Shown: piece by piece, positions 26,809-35,121 of the stretch
How the letters are laid out: every line of letters begins with the position of its first letter
Position numbering within the stretch: position 1 is the first letter of the stretch
DNA from: Dysgonomonas sp. 521
Lineage (GTDB): Bacteria; Bacteroidota; Bacteroidia; Bacteroidales; Dysgonomonadaceae
Assembly: GCF_010501055.1 (NCBI RefSeq)
Contig: NZ_QVMO01000002.1
Span: 62,001 to 126,000, forward strand
DNA length: 64,000 nt
Direction of reading: 5' to 3'
Position numbers and translations under genes: made by a program
Notes under the pieces: model-generated
Told to the model about the DNA's origin: nothing
Database searches by the model: none
What the model saw: only the letters and a program-made list of their open reading frames with translations

Positions 26809-26858
26809 CTGATTTTTGTACAATGGAAAAGTTATCTGTTTCTTTTGTTTCCATTTTT

Positions 26859-27353
26859 TTATAACAATTGCAAAGCAACTTTTGCACAGGCTTCCGCATC
26901 AGCCAAAGCATTATGATGATTCGTTAGTATATAGCCACAATCTTCGGCAACCGTATGTAGTTGATGATTGGGCAAATGTTTCAACTGGCGACGTGATGCA
27001 GCCAATGTGCAATAGAATATATAATCGGGATAATCCATCCGATAAGTACGAAAGACGGCTTTTAGACAAGATTCATCAAAGCCTTTGTTATGAGCGACCA
27101 ATGGTAGATTTTCAATAAGCGGCTCAATCTCTTGCCAGACTTCCGAGAATACTTTTGCATCGGCAGTATCTTCGGCAGTCAAGCCATGAACTTGACTATT
27201 GCCGTAACAATAGTAATTTGGTTCGGGCTGAATCAGACTATAGAAACGCTCTGTTATAATACCATTTCGTATTACAACAATACCCACACTGCACACGCTG
27301 GATAGTTCCTGATTAGCTGTTTCAAAATCTATGGCTGCAAAGTCTCGGAGCAT
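26859..27353 (-). CDS. DnaQ-like 3'-5' exonuclease
   Basis: 164 residues. Exo motifs in order: I DFET (residues ~9-12), II in LVAHNKGFDESCL (~84-96), III HNALADAEACA (~147-157). Single-domain DEDDh exonuclease common on Bacteroides CTns. Could trim DNA during transfer or repair. Confidence 0.88.
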   Translation of the reverse strand: MLRDFAAIDFETANQELSSVCSVGIVVIRNGIITERFYSLIQPEPNYYCYGNSQVHGLTAEDTADAKVFSEVWQEIEPLIENLPLVAHNKGFDESCLKAVFRTYRMDYPDYIFYCTLAASRRQLKHLPNHQLHTVAEDCGYILTNHHNALADAEACAKVALQLL

Positions 27354-27439
27354 ATATCAATTTATCTGTGATGCAAAAATAGCAAAAGCCTCTTACATTT
27401 GATTGTAAAAGGCTCATTATAAAAGATAAATTGTAATAA

Positions 27440-27961
27440 CTATTCTTCTTCTCGTACGAACCCAACTCTCTTTCGTGATTTATTCTCCAATTCTTTGATA
27501 CTTGCCAATTCCGTCAAGGCCTGATATACTTCGTTAAATTGCATATTTGTTTCGAGCATAAAGTTTTCCAATCTCTGACTGAGTTCAGCATACCCCAAAG
27601 CATATTGACGAAGAGCGACAAAGGCTCTCATAATCGAGATATTGATTTCAATAGCTATTTTGCTTCGTAGTACAGATGAAAGCATAGATACTCCTTGCTC
27701 CGAAAATGCAAATATTTTAGATGCTCCAATATTATAACCGGAGGGTATCACAGATTGTGATACCCCTGTGTTTATCAATTGAATAGCTTCTTCATTGGTC
27801 AATTCAAACATGAAATCGGACGGAAAACGCTCAATATTTCTTCTGACCGCTTGTTTCAAGGCTCTGGTTTCTACCTGATACAATTCTGCCAAATGAAAGT
27901 CAATCATTATTCGTAAGCCCCGAACTTCAAATATTTTGTTTTGTATTACCTGTAATTCCAT
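27440..27961 (-). CDS. ORF6N domain protein
   Basis: 173 residues. N-terminal ORF6N DNA-binding domain: IMIDFHLAELYQVETRALKQ, then RNIERFPSDFMFELTNEE, and SKIFAFSEQGVSMLSSVLRS. C-terminal coiled helix (~125-165). A common mobile-element regulator type. Follows the RhuM-like gene by one base; likely one operon with it and the integrase. Confidence 0.88.
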   Translation of the reverse strand: MELQVIQNKIFEVRGLRIMIDFHLAELYQVETRALKQAVRRNIERFPSDFMFELTNEEAIQLINTGVSQSVIPSGYNIGASKIFAFSEQGVSMLSSVLRSKIAIEINISIMRAFVALRQYALGYAELSQRLENFMLETNMQFNEVYQALTELASIKELENKSRKRVGFVREEE

Positions 27962-27962
27962 A

Positions 27963-28379
27963 TTAATTCAAAGTTTTAAGTGAATGTTTTCTTGTGCTCG
28001 TATTGAATATCACAATAACTTCATGGCTTTTATGTCCCTGACTATACTCCCGAAAAGCATTCAGCACCCATTCCCGAAATGCTTTTGTATAAAGTGATTG
28101 AATACGAAAACTCAAAAAGATAATCATTTGGAGATTGTAATAGATGCGAATATATTCTCCGGTATCTTTTGTATATCTATATTCCTTTGTTACCTCATCT
28201 TCTCTTAATAGACCATCTTTGAAAATAGCTTTAAGATGTTTGCTGATTGTTGGAGAATACACCCCGAACAAGTCAGCTATCTCATTTATTGTCATCCATA
28301 CTGTACCATCTACAATTTTCACTTCAATAATGGGTTTACCAGTTTCTATATCTGTAAATGTTATATATCCTGTTTCCAT
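27963..28379 (-). CDS. RhuM-like HTH protein (N-terminal part only)
   Basis: 138 residues: VWMTINEIADLFGVYSPTISKHLKAIFKDG (HTH) followed by IYYNLQMIIFLSFRIQSLYTKAFREWV. This resembles the N-terminus of RhuM/virulence-type proteins, which are usually about 330 residues, so it is short. May be a regulator of the nearby integrase. Confidence 0.65.
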   Translation of the reverse strand: METGYITFTDIETGKPIIEVKIVDGTVWMTINEIADLFGVYSPTISKHLKAIFKDGLLREDEVTKEYRYTKDTGEYIRIYYNLQMIIFLSFRIQSLYTKAFREWVLNAFREYSQGHKSHEVIVIFNTSTRKHSLKTLN

Positions 28380-28384
28380 AGAGC

Positions 28385-29614
28385 CTATTTATTAATGTAT
28401 TTCCGTCTTTTATAGTTTTTAGCCAAGCTATCCATATCTGTGCTCAGCTTCTGATCAACTATCTTCGCATAAATCTGAGTAGTCCGAATGTCTGTGTGCC
28501 CGAGCATTTTTGATACCGTTTCAATAGGTACTCCATTGGCGAGCGTAACGGTCGTCCCGAAACTGTGACGTGCTATATGACAGGTGATTAGCTTATTAAT
28601 TCCGCAGATTGTAGCAATTTCTTTCAAGTATTCGTTCATCTTCTGATTGGAGCAAATCGGGAATAATTTTCCATTGGCTTGTTGCCCTCTATACTTCTCT
28701 ATAATTGCTAATGGAATTTCGAGTAAACGGATATTAGAAGGTACGCTTGTCTTTTGGCGTTTAGTCATTACCCATTGATGTCCATCAAAAGCAGTTTTGA
28801 TATTATCCTCTGTCAACTGTGCCACATCAATGTAGCTGAGCCCGGTGTAACACATAAAAATAAAGATGTCCCTGACTTGTCCTAACCGTTCGGTCAGAAA
28901 CTCCTTCTTGTAAATAATGTCAAGTTCCTCTTGGGTAAGTATCTCCCGAACGACTTTGGTTGTACGAAACTTGAAGCTACCGAAAGGATTAATCTTTATA
29001 TCTGCTCCGGTGTTCTTGATGTAGTAGAATACGGCTCTGAATCGTTGGATAAACTTCAAAGCGGTATTATTACTGCAATTATGAGTGCTCCGAAGAAACA
29101 GAAAGAATTTCTCTACAAATACAGGCGTTAGTTCAAATACAGGGATGTCCGATAGATTATATTCTGCTTTTAGGAACTCTTGCAAACGAAGCATAGTCAA
29201 CTTATAACGATTAGCTGTTATCTGAGAGGTATCTTTACCAATCTTCAATACATAGAACTCATTATGCTCGGCAAAATGCTCCAACAGCATCTTTCTTCTG
29301 TCTGAATCGACTCCGAGTATAATGTTCTTAATCTTTTCGGGCAGAACATAGCCGTACTCACTCAGATGCTTATGATATAATTCATTTGCCTTTGCACTGA
29401 TGGCTTCTAACAAGCGATTAGTATTCATTGCTCCTGCACTCTTGCCAACTGCCTTTCCATTCTTGGTATCCCACAGTTCGGGTTTGATTTGTAACTTGGA
29501 GCTGAATTGCACTTGCTCCCCATTTACCGTAATTCGGACCATAATCGAAGAATTACCGGATTTATTCACTTCATTTTTTCGGAGATAAAACAACACACGA
29601 AAAGTAGACTTCAT
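28385..29614 (-). CDS. Tyrosine integrase of the conjugative transposon (IntDOT-like)
   Basis: 409 residues from MKSTFRVLFYLRKNEVNKSG, the usual start of such integrases; 29647 is also open. Arm-binding N-terminus, SAM-like core-binding domain (~100-200), and catalytic domain: Arg region LGQVRDIFIFMCYTGLSYID, HIARHSFGTTV box, LGHTDIRTTQIYAKI with the nucleophilic Tyr. Catalyses integration and excision. The likely att region with paired arm repeats lies just upstream (29723-30000). Confidence 0.92.
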   Translation of the reverse strand: MKSTFRVLFYLRKNEVNKSGNSSIMVRITVNGEQVQFSSKLQIKPELWDTKNGKAVGKSAGAMNTNRLLEAISAKANELYHKHLSEYGYVLPEKIKNIILGVDSDRRKMLLEHFAEHNEFYVLKIGKDTSQITANRYKLTMLRLQEFLKAEYNLSDIPVFELTPVFVEKFFLFLRSTHNCSNNTALKFIQRFRAVFYYIKNTGADIKINPFGSFKFRTTKVVREILTQEELDIIYKKEFLTERLGQVRDIFIFMCYTGLSYIDVAQLTEDNIKTAFDGHQWVMTKRQKTSVPSNIRLLEIPLAIIEKYRGQQANGKLFPICSNQKMNEYLKEIATICGINKLITCHIARHSFGTTVTLANGVPIETVSKMLGHTDIRTTQIYAKIVDQKLSTDMDSLAKNYKRRKYINK

Positions 29615-29722
29615 AACATTCATAACGCATAAATTTTTAGTGTTCAAAACTATTGTTAATTGTTAGAAGTCAGGCGGACAAACGACTGCCAATTTGCGAC
29701 AAATGAGAATATTACACTCTAA

Positions 29723-30000
29723 TTCGTTACGGTTTTTGTCTTTCGTGAAATCCGTAACGATTCCGTAACGAATGACTGTCCAATATTGGCATTTTGATGA
29801 CTGATTATGTCTTAGAGAGGAAATAAAAAACTCCCTAAGAATCTATCTTAGAGAGTTTTGTCTTGGTTTGTCAGAAATAAGTCGCTTATTTGCTGATCTT
29901 TAAGTGATCCCGCTGGGTTCACAATCTTTATCTCGTAATCATCGCATAACCAATTATTTACAATAATCTAAAAAATAGATGGTAACGAATTGGTAACGAT
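29723..30000. other. Probable attachment region with paired arm-type repeats
   Basis: GTAACGA occurs as two direct pairs with 11-bp period: TCCGTAACGAT/TCCGTAACGAA (29751-29772) and GGTAACGAAT/GGTAACGATT (29981-30001). One inverted copy is TTCGTTACGG (29723-29732). Helically phased pairs next to an integrase gene are typical arm sites. Between them, 29905-29930 holds TGATCCCGCTGGGTTCAC, reminiscent of a tRNA 3' end and a possible core. The crossover position is not determinable here. Confidence 0.5.
29828..29859. terminator. Bidirectional hairpin terminator
   Basis: Arms AAACTCCCTAAGA / TCTTAGAGAGTTT, one mismatch, five-base loop, A-run before and T-run after. It lies in the 630-bp gap between the integrase and hipA. 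Confidence 0.7.
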
Positions 30001-30114
30001 TTAATTTTATCCTTTTTTATCTATTCTGACTTCATATTGTCCGCTAAACAATACAGGTTCAAATCTACACATAATTAACCGACTATCCAAATCTTTGATT
30101 GTGAATATTCTAAG

Positions 30115-30169
30115 CTTTTGTGTAAAGTGCAAGCTTATCTATATATAGATACTTGCACTATACACAAAG
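30115..30169. repeat. Long near-perfect palindrome
   Basis: Left arm TTTTGTGTAAAGTGCAAG and right arm CTTGCACTATACACAAAG differ at only two pairs and flank a perfect ATCTATATATAGAT core. About 55 bp in all. Located 110 bp beyond the hipA stop. Could be a terminator-like stem, a cruciform, or a recombination or replication site. Confidence 0.55.
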
Positions 30170-30276
30170 AAATGACTCGTTTCTTAGCTAGATCTTCATT
30201 TCTTTATCAGTCAAGTCGAATAAGAGATCTTTCGATGACTAAAAAGAAGGCATCTCACTTTTAAGACTTAAAATTA

Positions 30277-31563
30277 TTATTCCCATTTGAGACGGAGAGT
30301 TGCGCCTATGGCCTTTACTTGGTTTTCAGGAATACCAATTTCTGACGCAATTTTACTCCATTGAGAGACAGATGATATAACTTCTTCAATAATTTCCTCT
30401 GCTTTTTTAATATTCATTGAACGTGCTACTTCTATTAAATCTGTTTTTGTAAAATTATCACTTTTACCGTTCACTGACATTTGATGGCGGGAGGTAAATT
30501 CTCCTGTGGGATTGTAAGAATAAGCCATATCATAAGCCGGAGATAAACTCCATTGCCCTTGTTGATTCATAAGGAAAGAGAAATTCTTAGTATGGTCATC
30601 CTGGTTACGAGCTACAATATTAAAAATCATTCTTCTGTATACCTGTTCAGCTGCTGAATATGGAAGGCGTAAGGTGCGCATAGTTTGAAATAGCTGTTCA
30701 TAAGAATAAACCCCGGGAGTATTAAAATCAAAATGTGTTAAACCGCATAAGGTTTGCATGTGGAGTTTTTCTTTTCCTCCAATCCGGTCAAAACGCCTTG
30801 TCATAAAATGCGCCCTGCCGTTTTCTTCCATCAAACGGCAGTCGGTCATCTCTATACCGCAACCAATAGCCATTTTATAGTAGGCATATTCTATTCTCCC
30901 ATAATGGCTGGGATCTCCCAATTTGTTATTTGTCACGCCATCCAGCTTGATCAGCCAATGGGTAAAACCTTCAGGAGCATTCAACTGGCCGGACCTGACC
31001 TCATTTGTTTGTTCATTATATGCAATAACTGCTTTTGCCCTGGCTCCTCCGGCAGATGTTCCTACTTTCATTATCTGTAGAAGTTCGGACTCATTTCCTT
31101 CCAGGCGTATATCCAGTTTTTCTTTATTGCTTATGGCAATACGTGCCGCTTCTACCAGTCCCTCCAATTCTATTTTTGTTGAAACATTCGATATTACCTT
31201 TTCAGCAGGTTCGAACTCAAGAGCTCCCATACTACGTTTGCCCTGATACAATAACCTCTCTATTGGATTATATGAATCAGGATTGCGTCCCTGTTCGGCA
31301 AGCCATCTATTAATAAGAGCATTACCAAAATTATCGGGTAAAGAATCGGCTAGCATTCCGGGCAAGCCTTTAAATGTCTGAGGGTTTAATTCAGGGAAAG
31401 AAAAAATATATTGTTCCTGAAGCGGCATCCTTAATGGTGATACTTCAAGCCCTGTTTTTATAAAAGTAGGAGCATATTCAAAACTGGCGTTCTGAGTGCC
31501 GGGATTCCATAATACAACTCCAACTAATTTTCCCCATAGTTTTACATTAGCAAATTCTACCAT
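30277..31563 (-). CDS. hipA: HipA-family Ser/Thr kinase toxin
   Basis: 428 residues, full length. N-terminal couple_hipA domain (VKLWGKLVGVVLWN...), ATP-binding loop VGTSAGGARAKAVIAY (~168), HYGRIEYAYYKMA (~217), catalytic NIVARNQDDHTKNFSFL (~315-331) and metal-binding LSPAYDMAYS (~341). HipA toxins phosphorylate translation factors such as aminoacyl-tRNA synthetases and cause dormancy. Overlaps hipB by 7 bp. Confidence 0.92.
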   Translation of the reverse strand: MVEFANVKLWGKLVGVVLWNPGTQNASFEYAPTFIKTGLEVSPLRMPLQEQYIFSFPELNPQTFKGLPGMLADSLPDNFGNALINRWLAEQGRNPDSYNPIERLLYQGKRSMGALEFEPAEKVISNVSTKIELEGLVEAARIAISNKEKLDIRLEGNESELLQIMKVGTSAGGARAKAVIAYNEQTNEVRSGQLNAPEGFTHWLIKLDGVTNNKLGDPSHYGRIEYAYYKMAIGCGIEMTDCRLMEENGRAHFMTRRFDRIGGKEKLHMQTLCGLTHFDFNTPGVYSYEQLFQTMRTLRLPYSAAEQVYRRMIFNIVARNQDDHTKNFSFLMNQQGQWSLSPAYDMAYSYNPTGEFTSRHQMSVNGKSDNFTKTDLIEVARSMNIKKAEEIIEEVISSVSQWSKIASEIGIPENQVKAIGATLRLKWE

Positions 31564-31922
31564 TCTGATTCTTCTTTATTGTTTTTTAGATTGATTGTTC
31601 CTGAGGCGCGTTTGCGCATTTTTCCTTTCAGTTTGGCAACCTGTATAGGGCTAACCAATGCCTCTGAAATAAAATGATTAAGTAATTCAAGCTTTTCTAA
31701 AGATCTCAATAACTGTACGAAACTCTTCATGGAACCACTTCCTTTATTTTCAAAGTCACTGATTGCACTCCGCGAAAGACCGGACAACTCGCTTAACTGC
31801 TTCTGAGTATAATTTTTATTTAGTCTCATCTGCTTAAGCTGCTTTCCCAGATTCACAAGTATATTTTCATCACTGTTTGTATAACTAAATATAATGTCTC
31901 CTTTTTCAGTCATAACTTTCAA
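31557..31922 (-). CDS. hipB: HipB-like XRE antitoxin
   Basis: 121 residues. XRE helix-turn-helix LGKQLKQMRLNKNYTQKQLSELSGLSRSAISDFENKGSG (~25-63), followed by a basic C-terminal tail. Binds HipA and the operon promoter. The ATG lies next to a long AT-rich leader (31923-32100). Confidence 0.9.
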   Translation of the reverse strand: MKVMTEKGDIIFSYTNSDENILVNLGKQLKQMRLNKNYTQKQLSELSGLSRSAISDFENKGSGSMKSFVQLLRSLEKLELLNHFISEALVSPIQVAKLKGKMRKRASGTINLKNNKEESEW

Positions 31923-32164
31923 ATTATTTATTTATAAAGCAAATATACGACATTAAATTAATTAATGCAATAATGATGTGTTTTTACGTCATTGATGTAT
32001 TATATTGTAATTTATGAAGCAGGTTTAAGTCATTATGTGATATTGGCTCATTCCTTTCCCTGATGTGCCAATATCTTTTTCTATGTTGGAAAACTTTGCT
32101 AATAATCTAAACTGCATTTTTCATTTTAGCTACTGACTAAAAACGGTTTCGGGCTGTACTCCTT

Positions 32165-32281
32165 TCATTCGCCGTTTATCAGTTGGAAAGAAAAATTCTT
32201 CGCATGGTCGTCGCGGTTTTTATTCATCGCATCAAATATCATTTGTCGAAAGAGAGTATGTAGCTTTTTATGAACAATAGG
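32165..32281 (-). pseudogene. hipA-like remnant
   Basis: A minus-strand frame reads PIVHKKLHTLFRQMIFDAMN then KNRDDHAKNFSFQLINGE and stops. RDDHAKNFSF is the HipA catalytic motif; the intact neighbour has NQDDHTKNFSFL. Only ~38 codons survive, with no start and no flanking hipA domains. A second, degraded hipA lies upstream of the intact pair. Confidence 0.7.
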
Positions 32282-32285
32282 ATGG

Positions 32286-32349
32286 ATTTGGCTGGCAATA
32301 AAAAATATTATCAGCCAAATGTATACAAAAACAACCACATTTGGCTGAT
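32286..32349. repeat. Alternative hairpins upstream of inversion site 1
   Basis: Perfect 13-bp arms ATCAGCCAAATGT (32310-32322) and ACATTTGGCTGAT (32337-32349). A further copy, ATTTGGCTG (32286-32294), could pair with the middle arm instead. Mutually exclusive stems in the leader of a switchable gene may act as attenuator or protein-binding site; no T-run follows. Confidence 0.5.
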
Positions 32350-32394
32350 GATAAACAGAAATACTTTATGAGAATTTACGTATTCCAAATATAA

Positions 32395-32434
32395 ATGTTA
32401 AATTCGCGAATAACTGATAACTATAAATTATGAG
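32395..32434 (+). repeat. Inversion site 1 (outer left) with promoter-like flank
   Basis: TGATAACTATAAATTATGAG at 32415-32434 is an exact inverted copy of site 2 (35988-36007), and includes the ATG of the gene at 32430. Its outer flank (32395-32422) matches the outer flank of site 4 in 24 of 28 positions. The flank has TAAATTCG where site 4 has the -7 consensus TAATTTTG. Proposed crossover site of the nearby recombinase. Confidence 0.75.
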
Positions 32435-34121
32435 CGGTATAGACACTGATTTTTTTAATGAAACTCAAGAAGGTTTTACTATCTATGTGGTAGAGCAACG
32501 TTTCGTTGTAGGAAGAGGTAGTGATTTTTTTAAAACTTTTCGTGGCAAAAAAAATATGATTACAACATCTGGGGAGGTGAAAAAAATCAAATCAAAAATA
32601 TATCAATGGATTGGTAAAAATATCTCCAATATTACAGATCTAATGACTCATTGCTTTTTTACAAATATAGCAGTCGACATACCTCAAATAATCAATAATC
32701 TTGCTAAATTATTTTCTGTTCACGAACATCAAGCTGCTGGACCTGAAATAATAGACCCAATTCTTATTCAAGAAGGCAATGTAACCAATAAAGATCTCGC
32801 AGAATTAATATCTCTATACAAAAGTAGTATCCTGCGCCCTGTGATAGTTATACTTTTAAAAGATAATGATTTTGATAGAGCAAGAACTCTATTATCTCTT
32901 TGTCCTCATGGGATATTAGTTAAAATGATAAGAAATGATGGTTCCTCAGAATTGGACAAGATAATCAACACTGGGGTTGAGGATGTAGAATCATTTATTG
33001 ATATATTTACGCGACAATGTTTTAGCGCTTGCTCTAAGACTGCTAGGGGAGTTTTGTATAATAAAGAGTGGGCAGAAAACTCTATCGTTAAATTATATGC
33101 TCCATCAATTTTGAGGCTCAGGACAAATCTCTTGTACGATCTAAAAGATAATGTAAGAGAAGATGTTTGCGACATTATTAAAAGATTACAAAACGAAGTT
33201 GAAACTAGTCATAGAAATAATGTACTAACGCATAGTTTTAGCTGTATGTCTAAGTTATTTCGAGTTTATTGTAATGATTATGGAGGGCAAGACATACAAG
33301 ACGCATTGGATATCGCAAAATATATAAATAACGATATTTTATCAGCTCACGTTTATCGTTATGCGCATTTTATGAAAGACGTAACTCTTCATGAAAAGAA
33401 TCTATATCTATCAAAAGCACAAGAAATATTTTCAAAAAATGGAATGGAAGATCATATGGTCTACTGTATGAATAATGAATTAACTAATCAGTTTTATACC
33501 GATCAGATTGGCATTAATCAATTTGAAGCAATGAAAGAAACAGCATTGTTTAATGTTCCTGGTTTAGTCGGAATGTCAATTATTTTAAATAATGTTGGTG
33601 TTGCTTATTTATATTCAGGAAAACTCGAACTAGCCATTGATATTTTGAATAAAGCAAAAGATTATGCAAAAACTGAAAATCGAGTGACACAAGAACTTGG
33701 TATTTTATGCAATTTAATGGTCGTAAAAGATTATTATGGAGAAGATATTAATGAAAAAGAAATATACAGTGTTTTGAGAAGGATATTCGACCATTTCGAT
33801 ATACAAAAAGGTGCTTTTTTATCTGCAAATTATATTACAAACATTATTGCAATTTCACTAAAATATAAAGGTCTATTATCTACCCTTTTTGATGAATTTG
33901 AAATATCCGATGTATTAAATAATGCCTTAAAACCCAACTTGCTTGGAGTTGGATCTTTAAACCATCAACTATATAAACTGACAAACAAGCATTCGGAATT
34001 AAAAAAACTCTTTAGTTATGATGTTTTATCTAATTCAAATATGCCTAAAACTTCAGGCATAAGACAGCGATTTATTTCTAATAACGGAATGAATCCGTCA
34101 ATATTCAATGCTTGGTTGTAA
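32430..34121 (+). CDS. TPR-type protein in invertible segment 1, unknown
   Basis: 563 residues, no signal peptide. I do not recognise the N-terminal 200 residues (FTIYVVEQRFVVGRGSDFF, then LISLYKSSILRPVIVILLKD). The C-terminal half is helical with TPR-like repeats (NNVGVAYLYSGKLELAIDIL, LSKAQEIFSKNGMEDHMVYC). Starts inside inversion site 1. Its 3' end overlaps the convergent ATP-grasp gene by 17 bp, so the two units pack tail to tail within one invertible segment. The helical repeats recall the SIR2-TPR protein nearby, so a related sensor or scaffold role is possible. Confidence 0.65.
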   Translation: MSGIDTDFFNETQEGFTIYVVEQRFVVGRGSDFFKTFRGKKNMITTSGEVKKIKSKIYQWIGKNISNITDLMTHCFFTNIAVDIPQIINNLAKLFSVHEHQAAGPEIIDPILIQEGNVTNKDLAELISLYKSSILRPVIVILLKDNDFDRARTLLSLCPHGILVKMIRNDGSSELDKIINTGVEDVESFIDIFTRQCFSACSKTARGVLYNKEWAENSIVKLYAPSILRLRTNLLYDLKDNVREDVCDIIKRLQNEVETSHRNNVLTHSFSCMSKLFRVYCNDYGGQDIQDALDIAKYINNDILSAHVYRYAHFMKDVTLHEKNLYLSKAQEIFSKNGMEDHMVYCMNNELTNQFYTDQIGINQFEAMKETALFNVPGLVGMSIILNNVGVAYLYSGKLELAIDILNKAKDYAKTENRVTQELGILCNLMVVKDYYGEDINEKEIYSVLRRIFDHFDIQKGAFLSANYITNIIAISLKYKGLLSTLFDEFEISDVLNNALKPNLLGVGSLNHQLYKLTNKHSELKKLFSYDVLSNSNMPKTSGIRQRFISNNGMNPSIFNAWL

Positions 34122-35121
34122 GTGCTATTATTGAATTGGATAGTATAAAACCAGTCAGCGAAGAATTTGGCGTATCTTCTCTATATAATTGTAGACATTC
34201 ATTCATTGATGAATTATAATCCAAATATTCTAAAGAGTTATGAAAATTAATTCCATTTCTAATGGTTGGCATGGGATTTATTTCCAAAAAAAAGACTCTA
34301 TTAAAGGGGATATTATTTATAATTTGAGTTAATTCATCAAAAGATTTACAATAAATACGAGTATCTATCCTGCAAAATGTTTGGATGAAAAAAGATTTTG
34401 CTAAATCAACACATTTTTCTTTTGTAACATGATCAATAAAAGCGATTTCTTTTTTATAGCCAGAATGATGTTCTTTTTCTTGTTCTCCAAGAAACCATTG
34501 AGTGTCTCTATTATCCGGAATGTATAATATTCCAGGTAATACTTCTAATTCATTTGTTAATGGATTATATAAAATAGGAATGGTTAAGTCGAAGCCTTGT
34601 ATAAATTTTTGATATGTGTAGTTCGTTTCAGTTTGTCCAAAACCCTTTTTAACTCCACAGCTGCTGCCAAGATTACATAATCTAAAAATCCCATTTGAAT
34701 CTGACGAATCTATTTCTTCTGGAACATTGAATCCTTTAGCAAATGCTATCAAATTCGATAAAATCTTATTTTCTCCAGAGACAGCTGTTAATGTGTCGCA
34801 AGGTATACATGGAATGGCTAGAAACCCGCAAATACTAGGAACTAAGCCGAGCATAGATAGTTCACAATTTCCAGCGTTCAAATTGACAATAAAATCAAGA
34901 GGAGGTAAAGATTTATTAAAAGCTTTGTATGCAAATGTTCTAACATCTAATATGTATGGAATGCACCCGATTTCTTGTATTGCTTTTAGCCAATCGGATA
35001 TTACATCAGATCTCCAAACATCATAATGTTCTGAACCAGGTGAGGATTCTCCTTCAAAAGAGTATATGATGCCAATAAATTTACCTCTGATACTTTTGCG
35101 TTGGTTTAGATAATTGTTCAT
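34105..35121 (-). CDS. ATP-grasp ligase, D-Ala-D-Ala ligase-like
   Basis: 338 residues from MNNYLNQRKSIRGKF (35142 is also open). ATP-grasp pattern: NLNAGNCELSMLGLVPSICG and FLAIPCIPCDTLTAVSGENK (pre-ATP-grasp and N-lobe), then central YQKFIQGFDLTIPILYN, and terminal RVFFLEINPMPTI with the metal-binding Glu/Asn. Would join a carboxylate to an amine or peptide using ATP. The start overlaps the GT2 gene, so they form a two-gene unit behind inversion site 2. Could modify a surface glycan, peptidoglycan or small peptide. Confidence 0.75.
   Translation of the reverse strand: MNNYLNQRKSIRGKFIGIIYSFEGESSPGSEHYDVWRSDVISDWLKAIQEIGCIPYILDVRTFAYKAFNKSLPPLDFIVNLNAGNCELSMLGLVPSICGFLAIPCIPCDTLTAVSGENKILSNLIAFAKGFNVPEEIDSSDSNGIFRLCNLGSSCGVKKGFGQTETNYTYQKFIQGFDLTIPILYNPLTNELEVLPGILYIPDNRDTQWFLGEQEKEHHSGYKKEIAFIDHVTKEKCVDLAKSFFIQTFCRIDTRIYCKSFDELTQIINNIPFNRVFFLEINPMPTIRNGINFHNSLEYLDYNSSMNECLQLYREDTPNSSLTGFILSNSIIALTTKH

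Noticed and set aside
26816..27118. Plus-strand frame of 100 codons
   Set aside because: Antisense to the DnaQ-like exonuclease, whose motifs are clear.
29905..29930. tRNA gene
   Set aside because: Only a 3'-end-like acceptor/T-arm fragment is visible; no D-arm or anticodon arm. At most an att core.
32386..32393. TAnnTTTG on the minus strand just upstream of inversion site 1
   Set aside because: Points away from the cassette and has no -33 element; probably chance in AT-rich DNA.
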